A stretch of DNA of 64,000 nucleotides from Peribacillus sp044761985 (GTDB lineage Bacteria > Bacillota > Bacilli > Bacillales > DSM-1321). Within the stretch, counting starts at the first letter, position 1. Each line of letters opens with the position of its first letter. The notes under the pieces were generated by a model. It searched no databases and had not been told where the DNA came from. It worked only from the letters and a program-made list of their open reading frames with translations. Below are positions 25,681-35,153 of the stretch, in pieces. Both the position numbers and the translations under genes were made by a program. The stretch spans positions 62,001 through 126,000 of the forward strand of contig NZ_JBIWDK010000004.1 of assembly GCF_044761985.1 (NCBI RefSeq). Direction: 5' to 3'.

Positions 25681-27072
25681 TCAGTCTTGCCCTACCTTTA
25701 TTTTACTACTGTACTTATAAGGTGTATCAAGTTTCCCAGTTAAAGAGACTGTTCTCTTCTTCTTAGTATACGTTCCGTTTATCCCCATGGTTGTTTTCAA
25801 TAGACTAATCGGCACATATACTTTTCCGCCAACCTTAATTGGTGCTTGACTAAGTGTTTTATTCTTTCCGTTAACGGTTGCCTTCTTGGAATCTGTTTTA
25901 AAGATAATGGTTTTAGACTTCGTCTTGACTGTTGTCTTACCTGTTTTTGAACTATAACTCGCTGTTCCGTTCAGTCGAGGAAAGATATATCCGGACTTGA
26001 TATAAGCAATACCGTTTTTTATAATAGGCTTACTGTAGTCAGTGTGTCTAGTGTAATAATCTTCAACAGCTGTAGGAACAACTTTCCCATTGATAACAAG
26101 GTTTGCTTCATTATCCTCCATCTCATAATCCAATACTTCCTTTCTCGTAGTGAATGACCATGTTCTTGTTTTCTCTTTCCCTGTTGCTTCGTTTTTATAT
26201 TTCATGGTTGACGTATATTTCTCATTGTGTGCCAACTCTATTTTAGGGTAGAAATACATGGTGCCTCCATCCACGTCATAGAAGTAAGGGAGAACATTTC
26301 CTTTACTATCTTTCATTTCAAATACCACGTCGTCATCTGTTGTATTCCCATTGAAAGAGATGATGTAACCTGATTTATCGACCTTGAATTGTTCCAAAGG
26401 GTTTGGGTTTTCGAATCCATAAAAACCTATAGGTACATTTTTCATACCATTATATGGGTAGACAAAGTCTTTAGCCAGTTCTGCTTTATCCTCCGTGTAT
26501 GCACCTAATGTTGGATTTATGACGAATGCCAGGTCCTTTTGTCCAATCCCCATTTCAGGAAACAGTGGGCTTAATATAACGCCCCTATGATAGGCGGTGT
26601 CCAAAAGCGCATTGATATTCTCTTTATAATCATCACCCATATACGCGATAACTTCAGATGTAAATGATTCATTCATGGGTATACCGACTTTTTCTATTCT
26701 ATCATCAGGCGTCATTCCCGTAGCGTATTTGCCTTTCTTTGTTTCGTAATGACCAAGTTCATACCCGTTGTAAGCTAAATAATTAGCATGATTCTGAGAT
26801 GCTTTACTTGCCTTAAGATTTAGTTTCATTGGGTGTAATCCCGTTTTCTTTCTTATGTCATTTATGTACGCTTCTGCTTTTCTCGCATCTTTATAAAGTG
26901 CATTCGAATACGTTTTCTGTTTTGCTTGTGTTTTATATCCGTCTTGTTGTGGGAGTGATTGATTAATCATTTTAGGTTCTATTGTTGGGTTCATTGCTGA
27001 AACAGAACTTGTGGATAATGTAGCAGTTAAAGCGATGCTGACAGCTAGAGCAGTTGATAATACTTTCTTCAT
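25681..27072 (-). CDS. Secreted CAP-domain protein with a stalk-binding C-terminus
   Basis: 463 residues from the ATG at 27072 (TTGGAGG ahead of it; upstream in-frame starts lack one). Signal peptide (1-26, ending SVSA), CAP/SCP domain (about 60-195; SQNHANYL...LGHYE...AYHRGVIL), an Ig-like region (about 205-320) and a copper-amine-oxidase-N-like domain (about 325-455) like those in Bacillus wall proteins. The CAP domain here lacks an obvious full catalytic set. Likely wall-associated; role unknown. Confidence 0.75.
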   Translation of the reverse strand: MKKVLSTALAVSIALTATLSTSSVSAMNPTIEPKMINQSLPQQDGYKTQAKQKTYSNALYKDARKAEAYINDIRKKTGLHPMKLNLKASKASQNHANYLAYNGYELGHYETKKGKYATGMTPDDRIEKVGIPMNESFTSEVIAYMGDDYKENINALLDTAYHRGVILSPLFPEMGIGQKDLAFVINPTLGAYTEDKAELAKDFVYPYNGMKNVPIGFYGFENPNPLEQFKVDKSGYIISFNGNTTDDDVVFEMKDSKGNVLPYFYDVDGGTMYFYPKIELAHNEKYTSTMKYKNEATGKEKTRTWSFTTRKEVLDYEMEDNEANLVINGKVVPTAVEDYYTRHTDYSKPIIKNGIAYIKSGYIFPRLNGTASYSSKTGKTTVKTKSKTIIFKTDSKKATVNGKNKTLSQAPIKVGGKVYVPISLLKTTMGINGTYTKKKRTVSLTGKLDTPYKYSSKIKVGQD

Positions 27073-27139
27073 AATAACCTCCAAGGTATATAAAAATAGT
27101 GCAGTAATTGAAAATATCATCCTACCATTTTAAGAAAGA

Positions 27140-28204
27140 CTAGTACTTTATCAAATAAAGTTTCGTACCTTTTACATAATAAAATTCACCTTTTTTTGCA
27201 TCAATTTTGATTGATTGATAATTAATGCTGTCATCCATTGTCTTTATCTTTTTTAATTTCTTCCCTTTTACATCATATAAATTATACGTATAATTTTCTC
27301 CATTCCAAGTAGTGGCAACCAACCTTTTTTTCTTTACATCCACATCTTGAATATCAACATTCACTTTTAATTTTTGTACATTACCCGTCGAATAATCTAT
27401 AAAATATTGGGCCTCACTTGAGTAGTCTGATACAGATAATCCATTATTAGAAATAGAATAATTCCCGCCATCACAACCACTATTGCCATACAACTTTGCT
27501 TTTAGTTTAGATAGTTTCTTATTGTTCTTTCCATTAAGGTCCATTTTATATAGAGCATTATTATCAATATAATAAATAGATTTTCCATTTACCCAGAAAT
27601 CATCGACGCCTTTCTTTAGTGTCTGTTTTTTCTTTCCTTCCAGCGTTGCTTTAACGATTGTATAATTACTCAATGCCTCATTTACTACTTTTGCATAGTA
27701 AATGTGTTTACCATTGATGGAAAATGTATCAGTGGTATTACTACTCACCTTATCGTTTGTAATTTTACTTTGCTTCCCTTTACTGTTTCGTTTATAAATT
27801 TCTAAAATATCAGCGCCACCGCCGCCACAACTACCATAGTATGCAGCAGAGAATAAGAATTTTGCTATATACAAGTCATTACCAACACTTTCTACTTCTT
27901 GAATGGGTAATGTATTTAAACCCCAAGGATCATCATTCTTTTTTGCTAAACGGCCTTTTACATAAAATACATTCATATCCTCTATCTTCATTGGAGGTTT
28001 AGCTGTTTCTTTAAGTGTATACATTTTTTCCTTTAAAACAATTTTGCTTTTGCCATTTGGAACTCCTTGATAAACACCAGGTGAAACGTTATTCGTTCCA
28101 CTTACGGTATAGTACGTAGACTTCGACGCTGCTATTGTAGCTGTAGGTGTAACAAAAGAAATAACAATAATTACACTAATAACAAACAGTATAAATCTTT
28201 TCAT
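27140..28204 (-). CDS. Secreted beta-propeller-like protein (DUF5050-like repeats)
   Basis: 354 residues with a signal peptide (about 1-26). The mature part has repeating units of the type 'DxxIYYxDNNALYKMDLNGKNxKKL' that occur in DUF5050-type beta-propellers, plus a glycine-rich CGGGGAD loop and a short cysteine pair (GNSGCDGGNYS). It lies 67 bp ahead of the CAP-domain gene in the same direction, so both may be co-transcribed. Function unknown; likely extracellular binding. Confidence 0.65.
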   Translation of the reverse strand: MKRFILFVISVIIVISFVTPTATIAASKSTYYTVSGTNNVSPGVYQGVPNGKSKIVLKEKMYTLKETAKPPMKIEDMNVFYVKGRLAKKNDDPWGLNTLPIQEVESVGNDLYIAKFLFSAAYYGSCGGGGADILEIYKRNSKGKQSKITNDKVSSNTTDTFSINGKHIYYAKVVNEALSNYTIVKATLEGKKKQTLKKGVDDFWVNGKSIYYIDNNALYKMDLNGKNNKKLSKLKAKLYGNSGCDGGNYSISNNGLSVSDYSSEAQYFIDYSTGNVQKLKVNVDIQDVDVKKKRLVATTWNGENYTYNLYDVKGKKLKKIKTMDDSINYQSIKIDAKKGEFYYVKGTKLYLIKY

Positions 28205-28294
28205 TTTTTCCCCTTCTTTCCTTTTTGTAGTATTTTAGTAGTCCATATTTACTATATCAGATTTCCAGGTATATCGACTTATAAATTTTGGATT

Positions 28295-28378
28295 GATTCT
28301 ATTTTTATCAGTCCATTTAAGAGGTTTATCGGTCAAATGGCCACTTTTATCGGTCAATTCCCTCACTATATCGGTCAA
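28295..28378. repeat. Four tandem 21-bp units
   Basis: Read on the minus strand, four adjacent 21-bp units begin TTGACCGATA (three times) or TGGACTGATA (once), with divergent last 11 bp. The unit is exactly seven codons (LTDK-type heptads if translated), so it could be a relic of a repetitive coding region or a DNA-level signal. Located between the propeller gene and the permease gene. Confidence 0.75.
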
Positions 28379-28411
28379 ACAAAAAAAGCTATGCACGAAG
28401 CATAACTTTTT
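28378..28411 (-). terminator. Terminator of the amino-acid permease gene
   Basis: Stem aaagctatgc / gcataacttt around a short loop, with a U run on the minus strand. Confidence 0.7.
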
Positions 28412-28424
28412 CCGACACTCTATA

Positions 28425-29813
28425 TTACGCAGATACATCCTCTTTCGCCTTCACGTCTAAGGGTACCCGCTTATCCATTTTCAGTAGATAGTAACAAGCT
28501 ACAACGATTGCTAGGAAAACGATGCCCACAATCAAGGAAAGTCGCGTACTCGGGTTAAACCACATGCCGACCAATACCAATAGTAAGAATGCAATCGTTG
28601 CGTAGTTGGTATACGGAGCAAAAGGCATTTTGAATGGATGGTTTTTCATTTCCTCAGCTCGTACCTTCCTGAACCTAAGCTCACTAATAAGAATCACGAA
28701 CCATGGAATCATCCCTGGCAGTACACTGGCACTGTACACATACAGAAATATTTCCGGTGGAGCCAGGTAGTTCAGGACAACGCCAATGGCCAAGCCCAGC
28801 ATGACAGCGATTGTACAATAGGCCGGCACTCCGCTTTTCGATACTTTTGCAAAGATTTTTGGGGCTTGTCCGTTCAACGCAAGGGTATAAAGCATGCGCC
28901 CTGCACTGAAAATCCCACTGTTGCATCCTGACATTGCCGCCGTGATCACGACAAAGTTGATGATGCCCGCGGCTGCGGTAATGCCTATTTTGGCAAAGGT
29001 CGATACAAACGGGCTTCCAAGTTCATCAAGTTGATTCCAAGGAAATACCGTGACGATGACAAAAATCGCGCCGATATAGAAGATTAATATGCGCCATATG
29101 ATCGTTTGAATCGCTTTTGTAATGGTCCTCTTCGGATCCTTTGCTTCACCTGCAGTGATCCCGATAAGTTCAACGCCTTGATAAGATGCCACAACAAGGG
29201 AAAGGGCAAAGAAGAAACCTTTCCATCCCCCCGTAAAGAAACCGCCATTATCCCATAGGTTGGAAAGTCCAATTGCCTCTCCACCATTCCCTATCCCGAA
29301 AAAGATAAGACCTAGACCGGCAATGATCATCAAGATGATGGTAACGATCTTGATCAGTGCAAACCAGAATTCGAATTCACCGAAGGATTTGACGGAAATG
29401 AGGTTAGCGGCGCCAAGGATGACCATGGCCACCACTCCAGGAATCCAAGCCGGCAGTTCAGGGAACCAAAAGTTCATATATAATCCTACGGCAATGATTT
29501 CAGACATGCCGACCAACACCCATAGGAACCAGTTGCTCCAAGCAGTTACAAATCCTGCCAACGGATGGATATAATCACTCGCAAACGTTGCGAATGAGCC
29601 CGTAGTAGGCTCCAGGTACAGCATTTCCCCCATCGAACGCATGATAAAAAAGATAAAAAGTCCCGCGATGGCATACGCCAGCATAACAGAGGGGCCGGTC
29701 CACTTAATTGTGCTGGCAGATCCCATAAATAATCCAACACCGATCGTACCGCCCAAGGCAATCATCTGAATATGACGTGCCTCCAGCCCTCTAGTTAATT
29801 CTTTATTTGACAT
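28425..29813 (-). CDS. Amino-acid permease, APC superfamily (AAT family)
   Basis: 462 residues, 12 helices. The AAT signature is at the N-terminus (HIQMIALGGTIGVGLFMG, about 14-31) and the G-x-Y-G-like ELIGITAGEAKDP (about 215-227) follows. It imports one amino acid with protons; the substrate is not evident. Monocistronic, with a good ribosome site (tctgggggag). Confidence 0.85.
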   Translation of the reverse strand: MSNKELTRGLEARHIQMIALGGTIGVGLFMGSASTIKWTGPSVMLAYAIAGLFIFFIMRSMGEMLYLEPTTGSFATFASDYIHPLAGFVTAWSNWFLWVLVGMSEIIAVGLYMNFWFPELPAWIPGVVAMVILGAANLISVKSFGEFEFWFALIKIVTIILMIIAGLGLIFFGIGNGGEAIGLSNLWDNGGFFTGGWKGFFFALSLVVASYQGVELIGITAGEAKDPKRTITKAIQTIIWRILIFYIGAIFVIVTVFPWNQLDELGSPFVSTFAKIGITAAAGIINFVVITAAMSGCNSGIFSAGRMLYTLALNGQAPKIFAKVSKSGVPAYCTIAVMLGLAIGVVLNYLAPPEIFLYVYSASVLPGMIPWFVILISELRFRKVRAEEMKNHPFKMPFAPYTNYATIAFLLLVLVGMWFNPSTRLSLIVGIVFLAIVVACYYLLKMDKRVPLDVKAKEDVSA

Positions 29814-30103
29814 GATAACTCCCCCAGATGTACAAGCATAAAATGACGATTCTCTAATCCTTATTTAAGATAAGTAATTTAATAGATTTACAATGCTTCC
29901 TAAAGTACTCTACCCACAAAAGCATTTCCTTATCTTATAATAATAAATATTCCGTAGAAATACAAATGTACTTTTAGGAAAAACACTTTTGGCCGTCTAG
30001 AAGTAATGGATAGGAGGACATGATTGGTAATGGTTCTTTCCCTATACGGGTGAAGAAATCCTATGTACTATTGATAGTAAGTATCGACGGAGGTGAAAAG
30101 ACA

Positions 30104-30646
30104 ATGAAATTAATAGGAGAAAGAATCTATCTCCGCTATTTAAAAGAATCGGATGCACCTATCCTTTTAGAAAATACAAAGGATGAAGAGATACGGTATA
30201 TGACAGGAACAAGATCTATATTCACTTTAGAGCAGCTTCAATGTCATATAAAGAATGTACGTGAAGATCCATCACGCCATGATCTAGCCATTTGCTTAAA
30301 CGAAAGCGATCGGATGATCGGGGAATTATCCATCTCTGATATGGACGAAGAGGACAAAAAGGCAGGATTTAGAATTTCGATGAATGCCATTGAATTAACG
30401 GGCAAAGGGTATGGTACAGAAGCTATCCGACTTGTTTTAGCATTTGTTTTTGAAGAATTATCTTTAAATCGTCTGCAACTGGAAGTATTCAGCCATAATT
30501 CACGTGGAATAAGAGCCTATGAAAAAGTTGGCTTTATCAAAGAGGGGATTTTACGAGAGTCTTTATACTTCAACGGAAAATATTCGGACGAAATCATCAT
30601 GGCCATTCTTAAAAGGGACTATGAAAAAATGTCCTTATCAAACTGA
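30104..30646 (+). CDS. GNAT-family N-acetyltransferase, RimJ/RimL-like
   Basis: 180 residues from the ATG at 30104, preceded by GGAGGTG; an in-frame ATG at 30020 has no such site. Acetyl-CoA binding motif is LTGKGYGTEAIRL (about 106-118) and the C-terminal NSRGIRAYEKVGFI block is typical of the ribosomal-protein-alanine and spermidine acetyltransferase group. Substrate unknown; some relatives acetylate antibiotics. Single gene. Confidence 0.85.
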   Translation: MKLIGERIYLRYLKESDAPILLENTKDEEIRYMTGTRSIFTLEQLQCHIKNVREDPSRHDLAICLNESDRMIGELSISDMDEEDKKAGFRISMNAIELTGKGYGTEAIRLVLAFVFEELSLNRLQLEVFSHNSRGIRAYEKVGFIKEGILRESLYFNGKYSDEIIMAILKRDYEKMSLSN

Positions 30647-30871
30647 TTCGGGGTTCGCATCGTTTCTTGGCATCAAAGTTAGCATATAGATTCACCCCCA
30701 CCACATTTACAATATATCCCTTTGACCCAAAATCAAAATAGTGATAGAATTCCATTATTATTTTAAAAGAGTAAATGAGTTGCTAAAAAGAATTTTATCT
30801 TTAACAGTGGCCATTTATTGACAACCACATACTAAGCAAGCGATGAATGCTATGGATCACACTATAGCAGG

Positions 30872-30945
30872 AGCAGCTTCTGGAGAGACTGTACACACGT
30901 GCAGCGCCGAAGGATTCACAATCTCAGGCAAAAGGACAGAAGAGT
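30872..30945 (+). promoter_or_regulatory. Glycine riboswitch, single aptamer
   Basis: The conserved glycine-aptamer blocks are present in order: TTCTGGAGAG (30879-30888), GCGCCGAAGGA (30904-30914) and CTCAGGCAAAAGGACAGA (30923-30940). P1 pairs CTTCTG (30877-30882) with CAGAAG (30937-30942); P2 pairs CTGTAC with GTGCAG. A terminator lies 30 nt downstream and the next gene is a CycA-type permease, whose E. coli homologue carries glycine. No second aptamer is visible. Confidence 0.85.
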
Positions 30946-30974
30946 AACGAATATTTGTTATTCTTTAACCTTTC

Positions 30975-31003
30975 GAGATTGGTAGCTTCCAATCTCTTTT
31001 TTT
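30975..31003 (+). terminator. Riboswitch-linked terminator
   Basis: Perfect 8-bp stem GAGATTGG / CCAATCTC, 6-nt loop, then seven or more T's. A second stem (AAGAGTAAC / GTTATTCTT, 30940-30965) overlaps the P1 3' strand and is the likely switching helix. Confidence 0.85.
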
Positions 31004-31142
31004 ATTGTCTTTTTTCAATCATCACTAAAAAAACGAAGTGAAATCGCTACTAAACTGGACAGATTCATTGCCCTGGTGATCGATTGGAATCAACGGACCA
31101 TGTACTTCACATTCAAGAATTATAACAACGGGGGCGCACAAA

Positions 31143-32480
31143 TTGGCTAAACAAGAATTGAAAAGGGATTTGAAAAATCGACATGTACAACTCATCGCCA
31201 TAGGAGGAACCATCGGGACCGGGTTATTTTTGGGATCCGGAAAAGCCATACAGTTGGCGGGACCCTCCATTATCTTTTCGTATCTGATTATCGGGATTGC
31301 CTTGTTTTTCGTCATGAGGGCTTTAGGGGAATTGCTGTTGTCCAACGCGGGATATTCCTCATTCACCGAATTCGCCACGGAATACATCGGACCGTGGGCT
31401 GGGTTCGTGACTGGCTGGACCTATTGGTTCTGTTGGATCATGACGGCCATGGCCGATATTATCGCTGTCGGGGTCTATATGCAATATTGGTTCGACATTC
31501 CGCAATGGATCCCTGCACTTGCCTGCTTGGTGATTCTACTAGGATTGAATTTGTTGACCGTGAAGCTATTTGGAGAATTGGAGTTCTGGTTCTCCCTCAT
31601 TAAAGTCATCACGATCGTCGCCTTGATCGTTGTGGGAATTGTCTTACTCATCATTGGTTTCCAAACCGATACAGGAACCGTTTCCCTCAACAACCTTTGG
31701 AGTCATGGGGGCATGTTCCCGAACGGCGCATCCGGCTTTTTGCTTTCCCTACAGCTAGTCGTCTTCTCCTTTGTTGGTGTCGAAATCATTGGGGTAACAG
31801 CGGCCGAAACCGCCAATCCGAAAAAAAACATCCCGTCAGCGATCAATAAGATCCCTGTCCGGATATTGCTTTTCTATATCGGTGCCATCACCGTCATCCT
31901 TTGCGTCAATCCATGGACACAGCTCGATGCCGCAAGCAGCCCATTTGTGGAGGTCTTCGCCTTGATCGGGATTCCGGTTGCTGCAGGGATTATCAATTTC
32001 GTCGTGTTGACATCTGCCGCTTCTGCCGGGAATAGTGGATTGTTTTCAACAAGCCGCATGCTTTATACCTTGAGCAACAATAACGAAGCACCTGCTAAAC
32101 TTAAGAAATTAAATAAACGTGCTGTTCCGAGTAATGCATTGGTTACGTCCACCATCGTCGTCTCCATTGGGGCATTATTAAGTAAAATCATACCGGAGCA
32201 AGCTTTCACCATCGTGACAACGATTAGTGCAATCTGCTTCCTATGGGTCTGGAGCATCATCTTGATTTCCCATATCAGGTATACGAAAAAACGTCCGGAC
32301 TTAAGGGCTACGTCCACTTTCAGGGCTCCCTTAACACCTTTCATCAACTATGTAATATTAGGGCTGTTTGTCTTCATCTTGATCGTCATGCTGTTTGCTG
32401 AGGCGACCAGGCCGTCATTATTGCTGACACCGCTTTGGTTCATTCTTTTAGTTGTCATATATAACTATCGAAAAAAATGA
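31143..32480 (+). CDS. cycA: CycA-type D-alanine/D-serine/glycine permease
   Basis: 445 residues, 12 helices, AAT family. N-terminal block NRHVQLIAIGGTIGTGLFLG (about 12-31), GPWAGFVTGWTYWFCWIMT and VGVEIIGVTAAE match E. coli CycA closely by recollection. It imports glycine and D-alanine/D-serine with protons. A glycine riboswitch and terminator precede it, supporting a glycine-related substrate. TTG start, with GGGGG ahead; a terminator follows. Confidence 0.85.
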   Translation: MAKQELKRDLKNRHVQLIAIGGTIGTGLFLGSGKAIQLAGPSIIFSYLIIGIALFFVMRALGELLLSNAGYSSFTEFATEYIGPWAGFVTGWTYWFCWIMTAMADIIAVGVYMQYWFDIPQWIPALACLVILLGLNLLTVKLFGELEFWFSLIKVITIVALIVVGIVLLIIGFQTDTGTVSLNNLWSHGGMFPNGASGFLLSLQLVVFSFVGVEIIGVTAAETANPKKNIPSAINKIPVRILLFYIGAITVILCVNPWTQLDAASSPFVEVFALIGIPVAAGIINFVVLTSAASAGNSGLFSTSRMLYTLSNNNEAPAKLKKLNKRAVPSNALVTSTIVVSIGALLSKIIPEQAFTIVTTISAICFLWVWSIILISHIRYTKKRPDLRATSTFRAPLTPFINYVILGLFVFILIVMLFAEATRPSLLLTPLWFILLVVIYNYRKK

Positions 32481-32491
32481 ACGAGGAATTT

Positions 32492-32526
32492 TGGGATACG
32501 GAAGTCTACCTTCCTATCCCATTTTC
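32492..32526 (+). terminator. Terminator of the CycA-type gene
   Basis: Stem tgggatacggaag / cttcctatccca with one bulge and a 5-nt loop, then attttcct. Confidence 0.75.
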
Positions 32527-32689
32527 CTGTGATTAAATGAGAGAGTAAAATGAAGCGTGACGAATATTTTTTTCTGCCACACTATTAATTTTTTTATTGA
32601 ATTAGTGTAAGGTACTAGGTATTACGGAAACATTTTTTTAGAAAAACATCATAATCTGTGAAACATATTTAGAATGGAGGGGTTGCTTC

Positions 32690-32890
32690 ATGAAAGTATT
32701 ATATATTCTTACACTCGTTCCTTTTATCGGCATATTAGGGTTTCTTCCTTTTGTTAATAAAGTAGAACCTTATGTATTGGGGATGCCTTTTTATATGTTT
32801 TGGATGGCGATGTGGGTCGTGCTCACTTCCGTCACTCTAGCCGTCATGTATAAGTTGGATCCTAGGAACCGGGAAGGTGAAGAAGAATGA
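32690..32890 (+). CDS. DUF3311 small membrane protein
   Basis: 66 residues with two membrane segments (about 4-24 and 32-56) and an acidic tail (RNREGEEE). DUF3311 genes are regularly found directly ahead of SSS symporter genes (as in the B. subtilis yhjC-yhjB pair). Here its stop overlaps the symporter start (ATGA). It is probably an accessory subunit. A strong ribosome site (tggaggggttgcttc) precedes the ATG. Confidence 0.85.
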   Translation: MKVLYILTLVPFIGILGFLPFVNKVEPYVLGMPFYMFWMAMWVVLTSVTLAVMYKLDPRNREGEEE

Positions 32891-34368
32891 ATATTGCTCT
32901 TATCATTATTTTAGCATTTTTACTTTTATCGATTTTTCTTGGGATCCGTTCGACAAAAGGAAAAGACATGAACCTGGAACAATGGACGGTGGGCGGCCGC
33001 GGTTTTGGTGCCATATTCGTCTTTCTATTGATGGCAGGGGAAATTTACACAACCTTCTCCTTCCTTGGAGGAAGCGGCTGGGCTTATGGAAAGGGTGCGC
33101 CCGCTTTATACGTCCTCATTTATATTACCTTGTCTTATGTATTATCCTATTGGCTACTTCCGGCCATTTGGAAATATGCAAAAGAAAATCGGCTTATGTC
33201 ACAATCCGATTTCTTCGTAAGCAAATACAAGAGCCCAACTCTAGGGATTCTTGCTGCCCTTGTCGGCGTGGTATCGATGATTCCGGTCGTCGTCGTACAG
33301 CTCAAAGGCTTAGGGATCATTGTTTCCGAAGCATCATATGGCGCCATTTCCATGTCCACCGCTGTGTGGCTTGGAGCTATCAGCCTGACCATTTATGTCA
33401 TGATTTCAGGCATTCACGGATCAGCCTGGACAGCCGTCATCAAGGACATCATGATGATCGTCATCATCGCATTCCTGGGCATTTATCTTCCAATTCATTA
33501 CTTTGGTGGTCTTCAACCGATGTTCGAAACCATAAATGCCGCCAAACCAGGTTTCCTGACGCTGCCCGAACAAGGTCTTAGCGTTTCGTGGTTCATCTCG
33601 ACCGTCATCTTGCTCGTATTTGGTTTTTACATGTGGCCCCAAGTATTCAGTGCCGTCTATACGGCCCGGAGCGGAAAAACATTTCGTAAAAATGCCATCA
33701 TCAGTCCACTGTATACGCTCATGTTACTATTTGTCTTTTTTGTAGGATTTGCCGCTATTTTGAAAGTGCCTGGACTGGAAGGCGCCGATGCGGACCTTTC
33801 CTTATTGCGCCTTGCGATACAGACCTTTGATCCATGGTTTATAGGAGTCATCGGTGCAGCTGGCATGTTGACGGCATTAGTACCAGGATCGATGCTGTTG
33901 ATGAGCGTCTCTACGCTCCTTGCGAAAAATGTCTATAAGGAACTCCATCCTGGAGCATCAGACCGGCATGTGGTACGTTTGGCCAAGTTACTCGTTCCCG
34001 TGATTGCACTCATATCCGTTTACTTCACCTTAAACGGCGGAGAAACGATGTCTGCTTTGATCTTGATGGGATATAGCTTCATTACACAACTATTCCCGTC
34101 CCTGTTATTCAGCCTGAAAAAGAAGAACTTTATCAATAAATATGGGGCAATAGCGGGTATCATCTGTGGATTGGCCATCGTCACCTATATCACTATCAGC
34201 CAATCGACAATCGGCACGCTGTTCCCATCCTTGCCACAAGCGGCGAAGGATCTGAATGTCGGAATCATCGCCTTGGCTGTGAACTTTATCGTGATGATGG
34301 TTGTCAGCCTCGCATTCAAGAAGCTGGTAGTTGCCGAAGTTAAACCCGTAGTGGTTAAAGAAGTATAA
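32887..34368 (+). CDS. Sodium:solute symporter (SSS family), 13-helix
   Basis: 493 residues, about 13 helices. Start NIALIIILAFLLLSIFLGIRS gives the N-terminal helix; the sodium-site region GGRGFGAIFVF (about 38-48) follows. Clustered with DUF3311, as in related Bacillus uptake systems for organic acids or amino acids. Substrate unknown. Translation is coupled to DUF3311 and a strong terminator follows. Confidence 0.85.
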   Translation: MNIALIIILAFLLLSIFLGIRSTKGKDMNLEQWTVGGRGFGAIFVFLLMAGEIYTTFSFLGGSGWAYGKGAPALYVLIYITLSYVLSYWLLPAIWKYAKENRLMSQSDFFVSKYKSPTLGILAALVGVVSMIPVVVVQLKGLGIIVSEASYGAISMSTAVWLGAISLTIYVMISGIHGSAWTAVIKDIMMIVIIAFLGIYLPIHYFGGLQPMFETINAAKPGFLTLPEQGLSVSWFISTVILLVFGFYMWPQVFSAVYTARSGKTFRKNAIISPLYTLMLLFVFFVGFAAILKVPGLEGADADLSLLRLAIQTFDPWFIGVIGAAGMLTALVPGSMLLMSVSTLLAKNVYKELHPGASDRHVVRLAKLLVPVIALISVYFTLNGGETMSALILMGYSFITQLFPSLLFSLKKKNFINKYGAIAGIICGLAIVTYITISQSTIGTLFPSLPQAAKDLNVGIIALAVNFIVMMVVSLAFKKLVVAEVKPVVVKEV

Positions 34369-34417
34369 AAAAAAGCAATCGGACCTCAGTGAAAACTGAG
34401 ATCCGATTGCTTTTTTT
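34369..34417. terminator. Strong bidirectional terminator
   Basis: 21-bp stem aaaaaagcaatcggacctcag / ctgagatccgattgctttttt with one mismatch, 6-nt loop. It ends the SSS gene and the convergent chb operon. Confidence 0.92.
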
Positions 34418-34445
34418 GTCTTAATGGGCCTTCCTGAACCGATCA

Positions 34446-35153
34446 TTACCGGAGAATGAATCCTTCCGGCAATGTGGCTTTCATCAAGATGGCCGTTTCC
34501 TTGAGCCTTTCTTGATTGTAGGAGGAATGCTGGAGCAAATCATCATCCAGGTAGGCTGGGTGGGTCATGACCTCCACGCTTTTGCCCTCACTAATCCGCT
34601 CGTTAAGGGTTTGAAAGTAATCGACGGCCGCCTTTTCCCCATAAAAATCGTCAAGGAATGTATCGGTCACTGTTTCAATGTCCTGAAAATGGGGTCCCGC
34701 TTTTCGGACTGGTAGCCCATAATGGGCGGAAAGCTTTTTCACGACCGGCCAAAAGGCCGGGATCGCATGGACATGATGATGACTGTCAAAATGGGTCGGC
34801 ATCATCCCCAAATCGATGAATTTATCAATCTGGGCAGACCATTCCCTCTCCAACTCTTCCAAGGAAATACTACCCGGGTTCCCATATACCTCATCTTGCT
34901 TTTTGAAGTTTCCCTCTCTGTCTACAAGGCTAGGCACATCATGTAGCAGCGGCCGTCCACATGTCAGGACAAGATGGATGCCCACCTTAAGCGTGCGATG
35001 ATCTTTGGCAATTCTGATGGCATGATCGGTCGCTTTTGCATTCATCATCATGGTCGCCGAATTGACTATTCCATTTTTGTGGCTATTCAATATGCCGTAA
35101 TTCACAGCCCGCGAAAACCCGAAATCATCAGCATTGACCAGCACTTCAATCAT
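34446..35153 (-). CDS. chbG: ChbG/YdjC-family carbohydrate deacetylase
   Basis: 235 residues from the ATG at 35153, chosen for AAGGAAG just ahead; the longer frame reads back into the upstream gene. Metal-binding residues: NADDFG (about 7-12), His in GIHLVLTCGR, and HFDSHHHVH (about 122-130). ChbG removes an acetyl group from chitobiose-6-phosphate so that the next enzymes can act. Last gene of the PTS operon, overlapping the glucosidase gene by 8 bp. Same role inferred from order. Confidence 0.85.
   Translation of the reverse strand: MIEVLVNADDFGFSRAVNYGILNSHKNGIVNSATMMMNAKATDHAIRIAKDHRTLKVGIHLVLTCGRPLLHDVPSLVDREGNFKKQDEVYGNPGSISLEELEREWSAQIDKFIDLGMMPTHFDSHHHVHAIPAFWPVVKKLSAHYGLPVRKAGPHFQDIETVTDTFLDDFYGEKAAVDYFQTLNERISEGKSVEVMTHPAYLDDDLLQHSSYNQERLKETAILMKATLPEGFILR

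Noticed and set aside
28295..28378. Regularly spaced repeats as a possible CRISPR array
   Set aside because: Units are only 21 bp with a 10-bp conserved head and no separate spacers; no cas genes are present.
28235..28438. 67-codon frame containing LTDK heptads
   Set aside because: Overlaps the end of the permease gene and its terminator and lacks a ribosome site; recorded as a DNA repeat instead.
32877..33581. 234-codon plus-strand frame overlapping the symporter gene
   Set aside because: It is a shifted reading of the SSS gene, basic and low-complexity, with no plausible start context.
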